The position numbers were made by a program, and so were the translations under genes. 64,000 nt of DNA from Owenia fusiformis (Eukaryota > Annelida > Polychaeta > Sabellida > Oweniidae), in NCBI GenBank assembly GCA_903813345.2, contig CAIIXF020000003.1:26677248-26741247 (forward strand), given 5' to 3'. How positions within the stretch are numbered: the stretch's first letter is position 1; every line of letters begins with the position of its first letter. A model generated the notes under the pieces. That model saw only the letters and a program-made list of their open reading frames with translations, ran no database searches and was not told the origin of the DNA. This document shows, in pieces, positions 1 through 14,011 of this stretch.

Positions 1-615
1 GCTTTTGTTACACGAACCAAACTAGACCAAAACCGAGGTCAACAAAAGGACCAAATATAGCAATACCTATACACAAAACTTCATGGGGCGTGCAGTTTAA
101 AAATGTGCCAAACCTGGAACAAACTTGCGCAGTTTTGATTTTGAAAGTAAATATCCTCTGGAAAACGAATATGAAAAGTCATACATACTCCTTTGATATC
201 ATTCTAACCGATTCATGGCAATGAAGACCGACTGAATAAGAATGACAATGAGTAAGCTATTTTCCTGTTATTTAGCACAATGCTGTGAAGTGTTACAAAA
301 CCAAGGAACATGTTCTTTCGAGCCTGATGTCACAAGGTAAAAATTGAAGTATGTAAAAAAGTGTTGATTAATATAACCTTTTAACAATGAAAATTTTTCT
401 GTTAACTGTACGTACATTTGAGGCACAAAATCTCTTTCAATAGTAGCTAATTTACGAAAAGTAAAAACCTGAGATAAGCTCACCATAGGTGCGGTGTTCA
501 TCCATTTTGTTGCGAAGGTAGCCTTTTGCGACCTACCGCCCCTTGAGCACTATCTTGTGAAACTTTTTTTGATGTACATATTGTTTAATGTACAATAGAA
601 AGATACACATCTGCT
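1..615 (+). promoter_or_regulatory. 5' flank of SLC22 copy 1, conserved between paralogues
   Basis: No gene is seen here. Parts of this stretch recur upstream of the other two transporter copies: a block with 'gattttgaaagtaaata' (about 130-150, again near 8710) and a block around 'gttcatccattttg' (about 500, again near 9440 and 17870). The last bases before the start codon, 'acaatagaaagatacaca', are shared by all three copies. Conservation immediately upstream of three ATGs suggests 5'UTR and core promoter. No clear TATA box was identified, so the promoter role is inference. Confidence 0.4.
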
Positions 616-3600
616 ATGCTTTTGACATTAAACGAGGCGTTTCAAAAAGTAGGGCTCTTGGGAAAATGGCAAATAATATTTATTATTGGGCTATCTTTAT
701 ACAGTATCCCGTCATCTTGGACGTGGTCAGCTGGTATTGTATTTCAGGCTGGTGTCCCGGACCACTGGTGCGCTAACTACGAGCTAGCTCACAGAGGTAA
801 CCTTTCTAGGGACCAAATCAAGCGTATATCAATACCTACAGAGGTGAAGTTCGATGGAAGTGCGGGATACAGTAAGTGCATGCAATATGATCGGAACTAC
901 AGCGCGTTCTCGGACGAAGAACTCATCAAATGGAACGTGACATTAAGAGCCGAATGGGCAACCGCCATGAATGTATCAGAGAGGGTGGTGAAGTGCAAAT
1001 CTTGGGAATATGACACATCGGTCTTTACAGTCACAACTGTATCACAGGTAGATGTTTCAACTTGCATTCATACAAGTACCATTCATGGATTGTTATATTA
1101 TCTTTATCTAGTGTAATGTTGGACATTTCTCATAGTGCTTGTCATGAGTTTGACACCACTTTGCAATAGCAAAAAAAGATATCGTGAAATAAGTCTATAT
1201 GTGTTAAAGTTGGTCCATAAATAGATAAAATAATGCGTAACGAATATCTATTGGCCAGATTAATCTCGAATAGTTTCCTGTGAGCAGATAGGATTGGTTC
1301 ATTAAATTGAATTCATTTACAAATCACAATCACAGAAGATGGGAGAAAAATTAGAATAAAGCAGCCGTCACATTTTAAGGAACATGATGCTGCATAATGC
1401 ACTGGACGAACTACGGAATAAACGAGTGTTGTTATATTATCTTTATTTGTATTTGTTATTTTAGTTCAATCTAGTATGTGATGATGATTGGAAGTTGGCA
1501 TTCTCGTCCAGCGCATTTATGGCAGGGATGTTTCTGGGTGCTATCTCTGCGGGTGCTGTCTCAGACAAGTATAAATTACACCATGCAGTTGTCTTTCTTC
1601 GTTCCTTCGTCCCACTATCCGCCGTATCCGGTGATCAATGAGTCATATTTCAGGATCAGGCACTGAATACCCTGTTTATCCATTCTATATACTCGCTTTT
1701 CTTGTATCTATATATTAATCTACCGACTGTATACCATGTAACATTTAGGCTGCGTTTTTGAATTGCCCGCGGCGCTAGTACATTGTTTTCCCCAAGAAAA
1801 ATAACAAAACGCCCCGTAGCGCAAATTGCATGGTCGCATGTTTTCAACAAAAAAACTCATCCAAGCTCCGCGGGAAATTCACACGAGTAAAAGAAATACT
1901 CGAGTGGAGACCTAATTCAGTATTACGCAACCTTACTTAGTCTGCTAGCGCCGCGGGCAGTTCAAAAACGCAGCCTTAGTGAATGCATTTAATTTTCAGA
2001 TTTGGAAGGTATAAAACGTGTATAACATGTCTACTTCTAAAAATGGTGGTATCGTTCGCATTAGCCTTTCCTCCAAACTACATCGCCTGGGTGGTTTTTA
2101 GGTTCCTCCTCGGGTTTACTGGCCTTGGATTCTTTACAGCTCTTTTTGTCCTAAGTGCGTATTTTTGATAGAATTGAAGAGTTTTTACAGAGAAATATGG
2201 AGATTTATGTATGACTATATATATGGCTAGGCCAAGACTAGATAAAGCTTCCTCTCACAAATGCTTCTATACAATATAACGGCTTTTGTTTATTTGTTAT
2301 TTTTTTCCGTTCTTTAATATATAACCAAGAATTAGTGATAATTGTTATTTGATTACACTATGCCATATTTTTTTGTTTAGACACTGAAATGATTCATCAG
2401 AAGTACAGAGTGAAATGGTTTTCAATAAGTGGTTTCATATACATAGCAGGTTACCTGTTAATACCTGGAATAGCATTCCTTCTTAAAGACTACCACTGGC
2501 AACAATTGGCGATGTCCGTACCTCTCATACCATTCATATTGTATATATGGTCAGTATATAATCTTGCATAAAATCTCTGGACTTACTCCGTTTGTACATA
2601 CTTCACCAGTGGATTGAGGGTATTTAAGGGGTTAAAAGGGCTTCATTGTTTTTTGAAATCGTGACTTTATACGTACCCTATTATTAACTATCCTGAGAGA
2701 AAGTAATTTTTACTTATTTTATATACGTATAATGCTAAACTGTTTGCCGTGATTTAATCCAGTTCTAACTCTTATCCTCAGGTATCTGCCAGAGTCTCCA
2801 AGATGGCTTCTTGCTCAAGGGCGCCATAAAGAAGCCTTGAGAATTCTTAAAAGTATTGGAAAGATTAATAAAAAGGAATTACCAGACAACGTAGAAATAC
2901 AAATGAATGACGTAACGGTAAGAAAAATGATTACGTGTCTTTTTCGGCCTCCGGTATTTTCGTTTAATGTACAGATTTGGTATACGAATTTTCTTTAATG
3001 GATAAGAAAAATATCCAATCAAAAATATATTACGCCTCCAGTTCAACATTCTTAATGTTTGTATGTCCATTTTAGCCAAATGCCAATGTTATTGATTTGT
3101 TCCGAACCCCTGGTCTTCGGAAAAGAACGTTCAATGTATATTACCAATGGTGAGTTTTCTTCTTTACTGATTTATAATGATTTGGCTGTAGTGAAGAACT
3201 TTGTTGGGAGATGTAATACCCAATTTGTTTTCTTACTCTTATTCTTATAAGAAATTCTTATTTAGCCAGAAGCTTGTGTTTTCGGGATTTTGAATCTCTG
3301 TGCTCGAGTTGGATATCCTCACAGATTTTTCGAGGGCAGAAAATGTACATGTTGTTTTTTACTTAATTGCGTTAACGTGTATTTTTTTGCTCTCACATAA
3401 TAGGTTCATAAACGTGACTGTGTACTATGGGCTCACGTTAAATATGGGTAGCTTACCTGGGGACGTTTATCTCAACTTTTTCCTGTCTGGTCTTGGAGAG
3501 ATACCAGGAACATTTCTCGTGCTGCTAACCCTTGATAGGTATGGAGTACATGTATACGCAGTATGTAAATGTAGATGAAGAATGGATTGAAATATAATGG

Positions 3601-6208
3601 AAGAAAATAGCATACGTCAAGGAGGATTGGTCTCAGACCTCCAACTCAATATTCGAGTTTATTTTGTAATCACGACTTGAATCCATGTAATGGAAGAATA
3701 TCGCGATGGAACCCTGGGAGCCAATCCTCCTTGGCATTATTGTTTAATCTATTGAAAGATGGCAGTGTAACCAAGCCAGTTACTAAGATATGAATAGATA
3801 CAATCAGAAACTGCCATCTTGCTCTCCATGAAAGGCAACAAAGAGGAGGGAAAACCCCAGTGCTTTGGAGATGACATACATAATTACGTCTCTTGCTCAA
3901 CATTCGTTTGTTCTAATGTTCACCGGCTAGTCTTCTGAATACGGCACGTCGATGTTTTAATCGATGTTAGTAAATTCCTTACTTACTTTTTTTATTTTGA
4001 TGTGAAAGAACAAGCTATGATGTTAGTTAACACACGAGATATCAACATGGTATTACTCGAAGCATAACTAGAAAATTTTCAAACCGCCATTGAATGACGT
4101 CTGTTGATTTGACCAATCAGCGATGATGTCATCTTATAGACATAAGATTATAGACATATGTCATCTCTGGACACTGGATGGGGAGGTCCCCGTCTTCTAT
4201 CCATGCAAACTCATCGGCCTTGTGCAATGCAATCTTCATGTATGAGTTAAACGTAACTTTTTTCATTTGAGTAGTTTATTATTCATTTCAATATTTTTTG
4301 CAACTTGAATCACACAAAATTCTCAAATATTGATAGTAAGCAGAATTATTTCTCGTTTACATTTGGCTCTTTATAAACATCATTTGTTGTTTTACTCATT
4401 TTTAGATTCAGAGACCCCAAAAAATTGTCCGCGGAGGGGTTTTCATGATTTTCGAAATTTGCCTCCTCCCCCTTGTTAACTTCTTGATCCGCTAGTGTAT
4501 CATAACATTGATTTGTCATATTGTCTCCTTAAGGTTTGGTAGGAAACGCCCTCTGGCAGTTGTAGAGTTACTCGCTGGGTTGTGTTTATTGGGATGTTTA
4601 CCTGTCATTTACAGATCTGGTGAGTAAATGATGATGCATTGATATATTTTGATCCAATCAACGTTATACAGTTATACCATCACCAATTATATGGTAAAAT
4701 AATAACTTACCCCTGCATATGTTTTCAACTTGCCAGAAACTCAGTTGAGATCCATACTAAAAAATACATGAAAAGGATTGTTATGCTTTTCAGATTTACG
4801 TGCTGTTCGAACTGCGTTAGCACTTATAGGTAGAGTTTTAATATCCGCTTCATTTGGTATGGTTTATATGTTCACTGCGGAGTTATACCCAACTGTCTGT
4901 AGAAACGTAGCAATAGGGTCTGCATCAACACTCGGAAGGATAGGCGCAGTATTAGCCCCACAGTTGTCACTTTTGGTAATAAATGCTTCTCTATATGTAT
5001 TGAGCACTTATTTGAAGTACCATGTTTGTCAGGAAGGAGTTTTATAATACCTTGCATGGTATATAGAATGTAGAGTTCAAGCTCTGAATATCAACCGGAC
5101 ACAATGGACACAGAGAAAAAGCAAAATGGCACTAGATTATCATCAAGAAACAATGTACACCTTAGAGAACAACCTGTCATATGAAAAACTAACCCCCAAT
5201 ATCTCAGTCTATGATTCAATGTTAACAAAAACAATGTCCCATTAGGCTATATATAATTCTTCTGCCCATTATGATATCAATATGACAATCTAAAACATTG
5301 TATAATATCTACACAGAAGTATTTGTAATACACATGGTTAGATATCCAAGAAAGAATTGTGTTTAGGTTCTTGAGAGTCTTGCCATAAAACGTGTTCTAC
5401 GATCAGACATGCGCCACCTTTTTTCCAGGATAAATATTGGGCAGGAGTGTCAACACTTGTGTTTGGGGTCATGGCAATTTTGGCAGCTCTCCTAGTGCTC
5501 CTTCTTCCTGATACTTTGGACACAGCTCTCCCAGAAAGTATTAAAGAGAGTGAACACTTTGGGAAGTAAGTGGTGTTATAATATGGGAAGTATATCTTTT
5601 AAAACTATGCGCTTGTTTTGTATTATCTATTTTTTGCTCTATCCTGTCGTATGAGTACTTTATCTAGTATCAACAACTATTCATGATGTTTTGAATATTG
5701 GCTATCAACTTTATATTTTTTCGTTAACATGTATTTGAATAACTCAGTATAAATAAAATGTCCCTTGGTGTTATGGTCTCGGATTCTGATATTGGTACTT
5801 AAATGTTGGGATGTAGTACTTCAATGGTGTATTAGACACTGTTTCTTTTCGCGTTGGATTATGATTCGGGATAAATGGGATCTATTTTTCTTATGACTGG
5901 TGTGTTCTTAGATGTTTTCTTTTTCTTACCATGTTCTGTACCCATTTTTGGTATTTTCCTGTTCCTACTTGTGTTTACATATTTGACTGAAAGGTTTTTT
6001 GACAAGTTGCCCTTGAAAATAAGATTATTGAAAAAATTACACATTTAACTCAAAAATTCTATTCGATCTTATCATATTTGTTCCAATCCTTTTCAGAAAG
6101 AAACAAGTGGAGCATGAACTGCAGGATTTTAAATCAAACACAGATTCATGTGACTATGACACAGACAAAGATAAACCGGAAATGGAAAAGTTCATATCTA
6201 CAGCATGA
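616..6208 (+). CDS. SLC22-family organic ion/solute transporter, copy 1 (11 coding exons, 573 aa)
   Basis: Coding exons read from splice sites: 616-1047, 1465-1568, 2000-2154, 2381-2549, 2782-2917, 3076-3149, 3404-3538, 4534-4619, 4794-4975, 5429-5565, 6097-6208 (stop TGA). Phases join without a break into 573 codons, a normal SLC22 length. This is a 12-TM plasma-membrane MFS carrier: TM1 then a large extracellular loop in exon 1 with Cys residues and four N-glycosylation sequons (NLS, NYS, NVT, NVS); the MFS loop DKFGRYK near residue 178; PESPRWL near 290; LDRFGRKRP across exons 7/8; and TAELYPTVCRN near 458-468, the SLC22 hallmark. The tail after TM12 is charged. ATG 616 is chosen because the family begins LNEAF..VG..G.WQ. 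AATAAA lies at 6476. Substrate cannot be told from sequence. Confidence 0.9.
1748..1975. mobile_element. PIF/Harbinger-like MITE in intron 2 of SLC22 copy 1
   Basis: The ends are inverted repeats of about 35 bp beginning GGCTGCGTTTTTGAA and containing GCGGCGCTAG. The element is flanked by TTA (1745-1747 and 1976-1978). Copies 2 and 3 carry the empty site 'aacatTTAg' at the same place before exon 3, so the insertion is precise and post-dates the gene duplications. A 3-bp TTA duplication fits PIF/Harbinger-type MITEs. There is no coding capacity. Confidence 0.8.
3539..4533 (+). other. Intron 7 of SLC22 copy 1, no gene
   Basis: This intron is about twice as long as in copy 2. It holds a dispersed repeat around 4085-4215 (with 'gaccaatcagcgatga'), related to sequence at 57595-57740. 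No open frame resembling a known protein was found. Confidence 0.5.
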
Positions 6209-9200
6209 TGAAGCTTGCGCCATTGCATTGGTCTTTAATATTGGATACTCACATTTTCGGACACTCTGTATTGCATATAATTACTTAGAAGAGTGTAGTC
6301 TAAAGAGTGATACCAGGCTGATACCAATTTCAACTCCAGAACATGACATCGCCAATCGAGGCACACAATGTTGTCAGAAAATAACCAAAATTGTGACATA
6401 TTTCTCTTTTCTTACGGACTTAGTACATCATATCCATACATTTTCACGCATTAACAATTTGTATAAATCACGAGCAATAAAGACTAAATACTTGAATTGG
6501 TATGTACGTTGAATCAAAATGTAAATGTATTTAGTAAACTGCTGAATATAAAATGTACAATAACAAGTACCAAATGTTTTAAAAGTAAAAGCTAAATGGA
6601 GAAAAATGTGTTGATCACAATCACAATCACAAAATTAGAAATAGCATCTGTAAATAAACAATAACCTTTCCAAATGTAAATGATTCAGATGATACAGCTT
6701 TAAAATGGGCAAATGATGAAATGGAACAGATAAAGACATCAGTGAATCTTCTGCAGCAACAGCAAAAGCAGGCATTGATATAGCTGCTGATGAAACAACA
6801 TATGAAGACATCAGAGTACCTAATGCAGCAACAACGAAAGTAGACATTGGTATAACTGATATAACTGCTGATGAAACAACATGTGAAGACATCAGAGTAC
6901 CTAATGCAGCAACAACGAAAGTAGACATTGGTATAACTGATATAACTGCCGATGAAACAACATGTGAAGACATCAGAGTACCTAATGCAGCGACAACGAA
7001 AGTAGACATTGGTATAACTGATATAACTGCTGATGAAACAACATGTGAAGACATCAGAGTGCCTAATGCAGCAACAACGAAAGTAGACATTGGTATAACT
7101 GATATAACTGCTGGAGAAACAACTTATGAAGACATCAGCGTACCTACTGCACCAACAACGAGAGCATACATTGATATAACTGTTGATGAAACAACATGTG
7201 AAGACACCAGAGTGCCTAATGCAGCAACTACATATACGAAAGTATACATTGGTATAACTGATACAACTGCTGGTGAAACAATATATGAAGACATCAGAGT
7301 TCCTAATGCAGCAAGTTCAACGATAGTAGACATTGGTATACTGATATAACGGCTGGTGAAACAACATATGAAGACATCAGCGTACCTACTGCACCAACAA
7401 CGAGAGCATACATTGATATAACTGTTGATGAAACTACATCTGAAGACATCAGCGTACCTACTGCACCAACAACGAGAGCTTACATTGGTATAACTACTGG
7501 TGAACCAACGTATAAAACATCAGTGTACCTACTGCGGCAACAACGAGAGCATACATTGGTATAACTGATGGTGAACCAACGTATAAAACATCAGTGTACC
7601 TACTGTGGCAACAACCAAAGCAGATATTGGTATAACTGATATAACTGCTGGAGAAACAACATATGAAGACATCGGAGTACCCACTGTAGCAACAAAGAAA
7701 GCACATAGTTCAACTCAAAGTGAAGCTGACTGTAGAGTGCAAATCGAAGAACACGATTCCGTATTCAATTGTTCTCTGATTAGGTCCACTTATTGACTAT
7801 AGATAAAAGTATGGTCCATGTAGTTGTTATCAGTTTTAATAAGATTTAAGTGGCCTATCTTCATGTTCATATAATTAAACTCCAGATTGGAGTCTATTGC
7901 CATTGCCTGTTTTCTTTATTCCCATTCTTCCTTTCTTCTTACCCTTCGTTTTCTTGCCTACCAGAGTTTACTTTAACAGCTTACGTGATTAGTTTACAAA
8001 TGTGTCTGGGATGATAGAAAATAAGGTCAGAATTTATGATGTCACATAAAAACGCAAGAAGAATTATTTTTCTGATATCTTGAAAAAGTATGTCAACAAG
8101 AAGGTTTGAGGTATCAATATGATGGAAAATATTCTCACGATTCCAAGTTTTAGATTTTATGACGTTTTGAAATCCCGAAAAAAAACGATATGATAATATC
8201 CTCATGTTAAGTGAATAGAATGGAAGAAAAAAGATAAATTGAAAAATACCACATACAGATTGAGTTCAAACAAAATTACCGATATCCCACAACACAACTT
8301 AGTTCGAAACTTGGACACCCAATTGCTAAGGTCAAAATCAAGGTCAAATTTATGTTTTTCTTATTTTTGAAAACCTGACACTACACTTCAATAGTTTTCT
8401 TTGCGTACATAAAATGGAGGAATATACCAAACGTGTTAGCCCGTCAGAATGTATTTTTGCCTGCCTGCCTGCAATCTGGAGTCTTGAATTGAACTAGTTC
8501 AATTTCACTAGTCTAGTTATTTATAATGTGAACAATTACATTGTGTATAATACAGGCCGTGACCGCAGTTATAGTATTCCCTGTCAAATAAAACCCTAAA
8601 GAAATATAGACGACAGACAATAGCACTCTGGACATAAAGAAAATTTTGGGCGCCATTTAAAAATCTGTGACAAACTGCCAAATCTGTGACAAAACTGGCA
8701 CAGCTCTGATTTTGAAAGTAAATAACTTGTAGATAGTGAATATGTAAAGACATAGCACACATACTCATTTGCTATCCTTCAAACCGAAAGACCAAGAAGA
8801 TAAGCACATACTTAATATGAAAGGGAAGTAAGTTAAAGAGAGAATCGGATATAGCAGACGAGCAGGCCAACAAAAAATTGTTTCGATTTTAGAATATTTC
8901 TGGCTAATGTCATTCCTTGTCATGTCAATTTTCTAAAAATCCTCAAAGTGCACACTTTATTTCAGGAAAACTAGACATTTTTACGATAATGTGTCATTTT
9001 TCTATTAGAATGGTTACCATTCTTATTATTTGGGAGAATTAAAACATTTTCACCTATTTTGGCACTTTGAATCCATAATAACTTCACCAATTTTTAACAT
9101 ATCATGAATCTTTTGGGTGATATTGTATTTGAGATTGTAAGGAATAGATTGGTACGTCAATTGTACATTTTACTTGTAATTTTGTCACCTCTATAGATCT

Positions 9201-9576
9201 GATTCTGCCTTTATATAAGCTAATGCTCGGTATGTAACACAATAGTCTAGTGATGCGAAAGCAAGGCACACGTTCTTCAAAATCCGACGTCATAAGAACT
9301 CATTTACTTTGATTCTCTATTTTTACACAAAATGGAAGTTCAATCAATACTACCTTTTTACCAATAATTTTTTCTGAATCTCAAAATCATATTTACGAAA
9401 ATGTAAGAGTTCAGATAGGCTCACTGCAGTACGGGTGTTCCTCCATTTTTGATACGAGAGGGGCCCTTTACGGACCACCCTATGTGCATTATCGTATGGT
9501 TTAGAGAGCATGTAGACATTCTCTAACGTATAGCCTACAATAGAAAGATACACAATTACACATCTGTCAATCTGCC
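6209..9576. other. Intergenic region between SLC22 copies 1 and 2
   Basis: It contains the 3' UTR of copy 1 with AATAAA at 6476-6481, an 81-bp minisatellite (6735-7700, listed separately), and the duplicated 5' flank of copy 2 from about 8520. The remainder is A+T-rich and without a recognisable gene. Confidence 0.5.
6735..7700. repeat. 81-bp coding-length minisatellite, about 10-12 units
   Basis: The unit starts 'acatcagagtacctaatgc'; the first spacings are exactly 81 bp (6811, 6892, 6973). Since 81 is a multiple of three, frames stay open on both strands. On + the unit reads DITADETTCEDIRVPNAATT followed by KVDIGIT. Single-base deletions near 7340 and in the 7490-7600 units break the frame, and a possible C-terminal stretch follows to a stop at 7796. 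No start codon or upstream exon is clear. It is either a non-coding minisatellite or a decayed repetitive-protein exon. Confidence 0.75.
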
Positions 9577-12500
9577 ATGTATCTGACATTAAACGAGGCC
9601 TTTGAAAAAGCAGGGCTCTTGGGAAAATGGCAAATAATATTTATTATTGGGCTATCTTTATACAGTATCCCGTCATCTTGGACGTGGTCAGCCGGTATTG
9701 TATTTCAGGCTGGTGTCCCGGACCACTGGTGCGCTAATTACGAGCTAGCAAACAGAGGTAACCTTTCTAGGGACCAAATCAAGCGAATATCAATACCTAC
9801 AGAGGTGAAGTTCGATGGAAGTGCGGGATACAGTAAGTGCATGCAATATGATCGGAACTACAGCACGTTCTCGGACGAAGAACTCATCAAATGGAACGTG
9901 ACATTAAGAACCGAATGGGCAACCGCCATGAATGTATCAGAGAGAGTGGTGAAGTGCAAATCTTGGGAATATGACACATCGGTCTTTACAGTCACAACAG
10001 TATCACAAGTAGGTGTTTAAACTTGCATTCATGACAAGTACCATTGATGGATTGTTATTTTCATTTTAATCAAGTTTGAAACCGGATCTTTCTTATCGTG
10101 CTTGTCCTGAGTTGGACACCATTTTGCAATCACAAAAAAGTATCTTGAAAATTTTAGATATTTGTTTAATATGGTTCATAAATTATGAAATTAAAAATTA
10201 CGACTTGCTAATCCATCCATGTAAACAAGGTCACGTGCACGATTTATCAATGATCAGATTAATCTCGAAACGTTTCCTGTGGAGTACAATGTCCGGATGA
10301 GTTTATTTGTAATAACAATCATAGAAAATGGGCGATTAAAATATGATTAAAATGTCCTCATAAAGGATTTGAACCGATTCCATAATCTACAGTCACATTT
10401 TGTGTATATGATATTGTATAATGCACTGAACGAACTACGGCATAAACTACCGAGTATTGTTATAACAAGTATTAGCTTATTTATTATATCAGTTCAACTT
10501 AGTATGTGATGATGATTGGAAGTTGGCATTCTCTTCAAGCGCATTTATGGCAGGGATGTTTCTGGGTGCTATCTCAGCGGGTGCTTTCTCAGACAAGTAG
10601 GACACCGTGCAGTTTTTATTGTTTAATGTGTCTTTTCCTTGCCTCACTATCCGGTGATAAATGAGTCATATTTTAGGATCACGAACTGGAAACTATATCC
10701 ATTTTATACTCGTTGTATTTTATTTAATGTACACATCAAATGACAATCTGTCATTTGACAATACTGTATAAATGTAACATTTAGTGCACACATTTTTCAG
10801 ATTTGGGAGATACAAAACATGTATAATATGTTTACTACTACAAATGGTTGTATCGTTTGCATTGGCCTTTCCTCCAAACTACATCGTCTGGGTGGTTCTT
10901 AGGTTCTTATTCGGCTTTACTGGTCTTGGCTTTTTCACGGCTCTTTTTGTCCTAAGTACGTATCTTGTATTAGCAAAGAAATATACTGTAACATATGACT
11001 GTACTATGTTTCCCGGCCAAGACTAAACCCCCTTTCAAAGGCTTGAATGTGTATTTCGGTGCTATAACGACTAAAGTATTGTGTTTATTTCATACAACTG
11101 AAAATCAGTGATATTTGTTTTTACATTACTATGCCATATTTTCTTGTTTAGACACTGAAATGATTCATCAGAAGTACAGAGTGAAATGGTTTTCAATAAG
11201 TGGTTTCATATACATAGGAGGTTACCTGATGATACCTGGAATAGCATTCCTTCTTAAAGACTACCACTGGCAACAATTGGCAATGTCCGTACCTCTCATT
11301 CCATTCGTATTGTGTATATGGTCAGTATATTATTGCACAAACCCCCGGACTCATTCCCTTTCTACGTAATTCACTTGTGGGTATGTTTACGGAGTTAAAA
11401 AGGCTAGAAACAATCACTTAATTATGTTTAACTCTCTTGAGACAGAGTATTTATTAAACTTATATGCTAAATATGTTGAGTAAGTAAACGTTCCTTGTAA
11501 CAACTCTTTTTAATTCCGTCGTTGATATAGTTCAGAAAAAATCTATAGTTTCATCGCAGATCAAAATTGATTTCTGCATGGAATTCAAATGCGATAGCCT
11601 TTACGCAATATGATTTTATCCAGTTCTACCTCTTATCCTCAGGTATCTGCCAGAGTCCCCAAGATGGCTTCTTACTCAAGGGCGCCAAAAAGAAGCCTTG
11701 AAAATTCTTAAAAGTATTGGTAGGATTAATAAAAAGGAATTGCCAGACAATGTAGAAATACAAATGAATGATGTAACGGTAAGGAAAGTGTTTATATCTT
11801 TTTTACCCAAATCACTGTATTATCTGTAATGTATCGCTGAATTCATTGAAATGAACCTATAATGTTTTCCCCTCCCTACATACTATATATACTATACTTT
11901 ATTTTATATTATCCACACTTAATATTTCCACCCCATGGTCAACCACAAGTGCAGAGTGAACCCCTTGACCTAATCATAATTTTGTATTTTGTGCTATTAA
12001 TGTACCCTTCTATAATGCCTTCGGGCGACTGAAGGGATTTATATTATGATATTTTTATGAAGCAATAAATATTCTTAATAATAAAAAAAAATCTGTAATG
12101 TTACGAATATAATTTTATACACATTCAGCTCAATATACCTTATGTGCATTTTAGCCAAGTGCCAATGTTATTGATTTGTTTCGAACCCCTGGTCTTCGGA
12201 ATAGAACGTTCAATGTCTATTACCAGTGGTGAGTTTTCTTCTCCTTTACTGATTTGGCATTGTGTTAACTTTGTCAATAAATGTACTACACCCCGTTTCC
12301 TTCCCTGCCGGCCATTTCCTAAGGATTTCAACGAAATTCTTGTTTACTCAGAAGTTTTCAGGACATTAAACTCTTTGCTCGAGTAGGATATCCATTAATG
12401 CTTTTTTATTCATAGGTTTATAAACGTGACTGTCTATTATGGGCTCACGTTAAATATGGGTAGCCTACCTGGAAACATTTATCTCAACTTTTTCCTGTCT

Positions 12501-14011
12501 GGTCTTGGAGAGATACCAGGAAAATTCATCATGCTGCTAACTCTTGATAGGTACGGACTATCCGCAGTATGCACATATACATATATATAGATGCATACTC
12601 GATTAAAGTTAAAATGTAAAAAGAATAGCAGTTCTAAAGGCGTAAGATCGAAAGAATTGTTTAAATCTATTGAAAGTTGGCAGCGTAATCAAGTATGTCT
12701 ATGAGATATATATACAAATAAAACTTCCAACTTGCCATTAATACAAACCCATTTATTGACGTGGTACAATACAACGTACGAGTAAAACATTTTTCATTTA
12801 TCTAAATATTTGTGTACCATACATCACACTTAATTCTAAAATCTTGATTGTAAGCGTTGGCGTTCGGCGGTTGGTGTCTGTAACAAATGACAGGTGGTGA
12901 CATTTTAAATATTAACACCTTAATTGTTAATTTATTGTCTTCCAATCGTATATATTTCATTACATTGATTTGTATTTATTGTCTCAAGGTTTGGTAGAAA
13001 ACGCCCTCTGGCAGTTGCTGAGTTACTCGCCGGGTTGTGTTTATTGGGATGTTTACCTGTCATTTACAGATCTGGTGAGTAAATGATGATACATTGATAT
13101 CTCTTGATCCAATCAACATTGTTCAGTACATTATTCCATCATCAATAATATTGTCAAAATTAATGACTGCACGTGTTTTCTACTTGCCGGAAACTCAGTT
13201 GAGATCCATAAAAAATAATACATGAAAAGGACGTTTGTTATGCTTTTCAGATTTAAGTGCTGTTCGAACTGCATTAGCACTTATAGGTAGAGTTTTTATA
13301 TCCGCTTCATTTGGTATGGTTTATATGTTCACTGCGGAGTTGTACCCAACTGTCTGTAGAAACGTAGCAATAGGGTCTGCATCAACACTCGGAAGGATAG
13401 GCGCAGTATTAGCCCCACAGTTGTCACTTCTGGTAATAAATGTTTTACTTTGTGCATTTACTAACATTATTCAAAAAAGGATGTTCTATCTACGATGAAA
13501 CACGCGTCACCTTGTTTTTCAGGATAAATATTGGGCAGGATTGTCAACACTTGTGTTTGGGGTTATGGCAATTTTGGCAGCACTCCTAGTGCTCCTTCTT
13601 CCTGATACTTTGGACACAGCTCTCCCAGAAAGTATTGAAGAGAGTGAACACTTTGGGAAGTAAGTGATGTTGCACTATAGGCAGCACTATCTCTATTACA
13701 AACTATGTTTCACTTAAAGGTTATAAAATAGCTTTTTGAGAAATGGACCATGTTATTTTTTTGCTGGAGCAAGTTGCCCATGAAAATTGATTGTTGATAG
13801 AATAAAAGTGTCCACCTAAAATTCAAAAATCTTATTCGATCTTGGCCTTTTTATCTACATCGTCCCTTAGAAATTTAACACATTTGTTTCTATCATTTTC
13901 AGAAAGAAAAAAATGGGACGGGAACTGAAGTTCAAACCAAACGCTGATTTGTGTGACTATGACATAAACAAAGACAAACCGGAAATGGAAAAGTTCATAT
14001 CTACTGCATAA
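9577..14011 (+). CDS. SLC22-family organic ion/solute transporter, copy 2 (11 coding exons, 572 aa)
   Basis: Exons: 9577-10008, 10493-10596, 10801-10955, 11152-11320, 11643-11778, 12155-12228, 12416-12550, 12989-13074, 13251-13432, 13523-13659, 13903-14011 (stop TAA). Exon lengths equal those of copy 1 except the last, one codon shorter. The first exon is nearly identical to that of copy 1 (for example AGLLGKWQ and GVPDHWCANYE), so the duplication is recent or conversion has occurred. All family motifs are present: DKFGRYK, PESPRWLL, LDRFGRKRP, TAELYPTVCRN. Exon 6 has NRTF where the other copies have KRTF. AATAAA lies at 14266. It is a 12-TM plasma-membrane carrier whose substrate is unknown. 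Confidence 0.9.
11833..12090 (+). mobile_element. Short retroposon (SINE or truncated LINE 3' end) in intron 5 of SLC22 copy 2
   Basis: An 11-bp direct repeat, atctgtaatgt, flanks the insert (11822-11832 and 12091-12101). The insert ends in AATAAA-like, A-rich sequence and poly-A. It has no counterpart in copies 1 or 3. Near the 3' end is a small hairpin, ccttcgggcgactgaagg. Poly-A and target duplication show target-primed reverse transcription. Confidence 0.75.
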
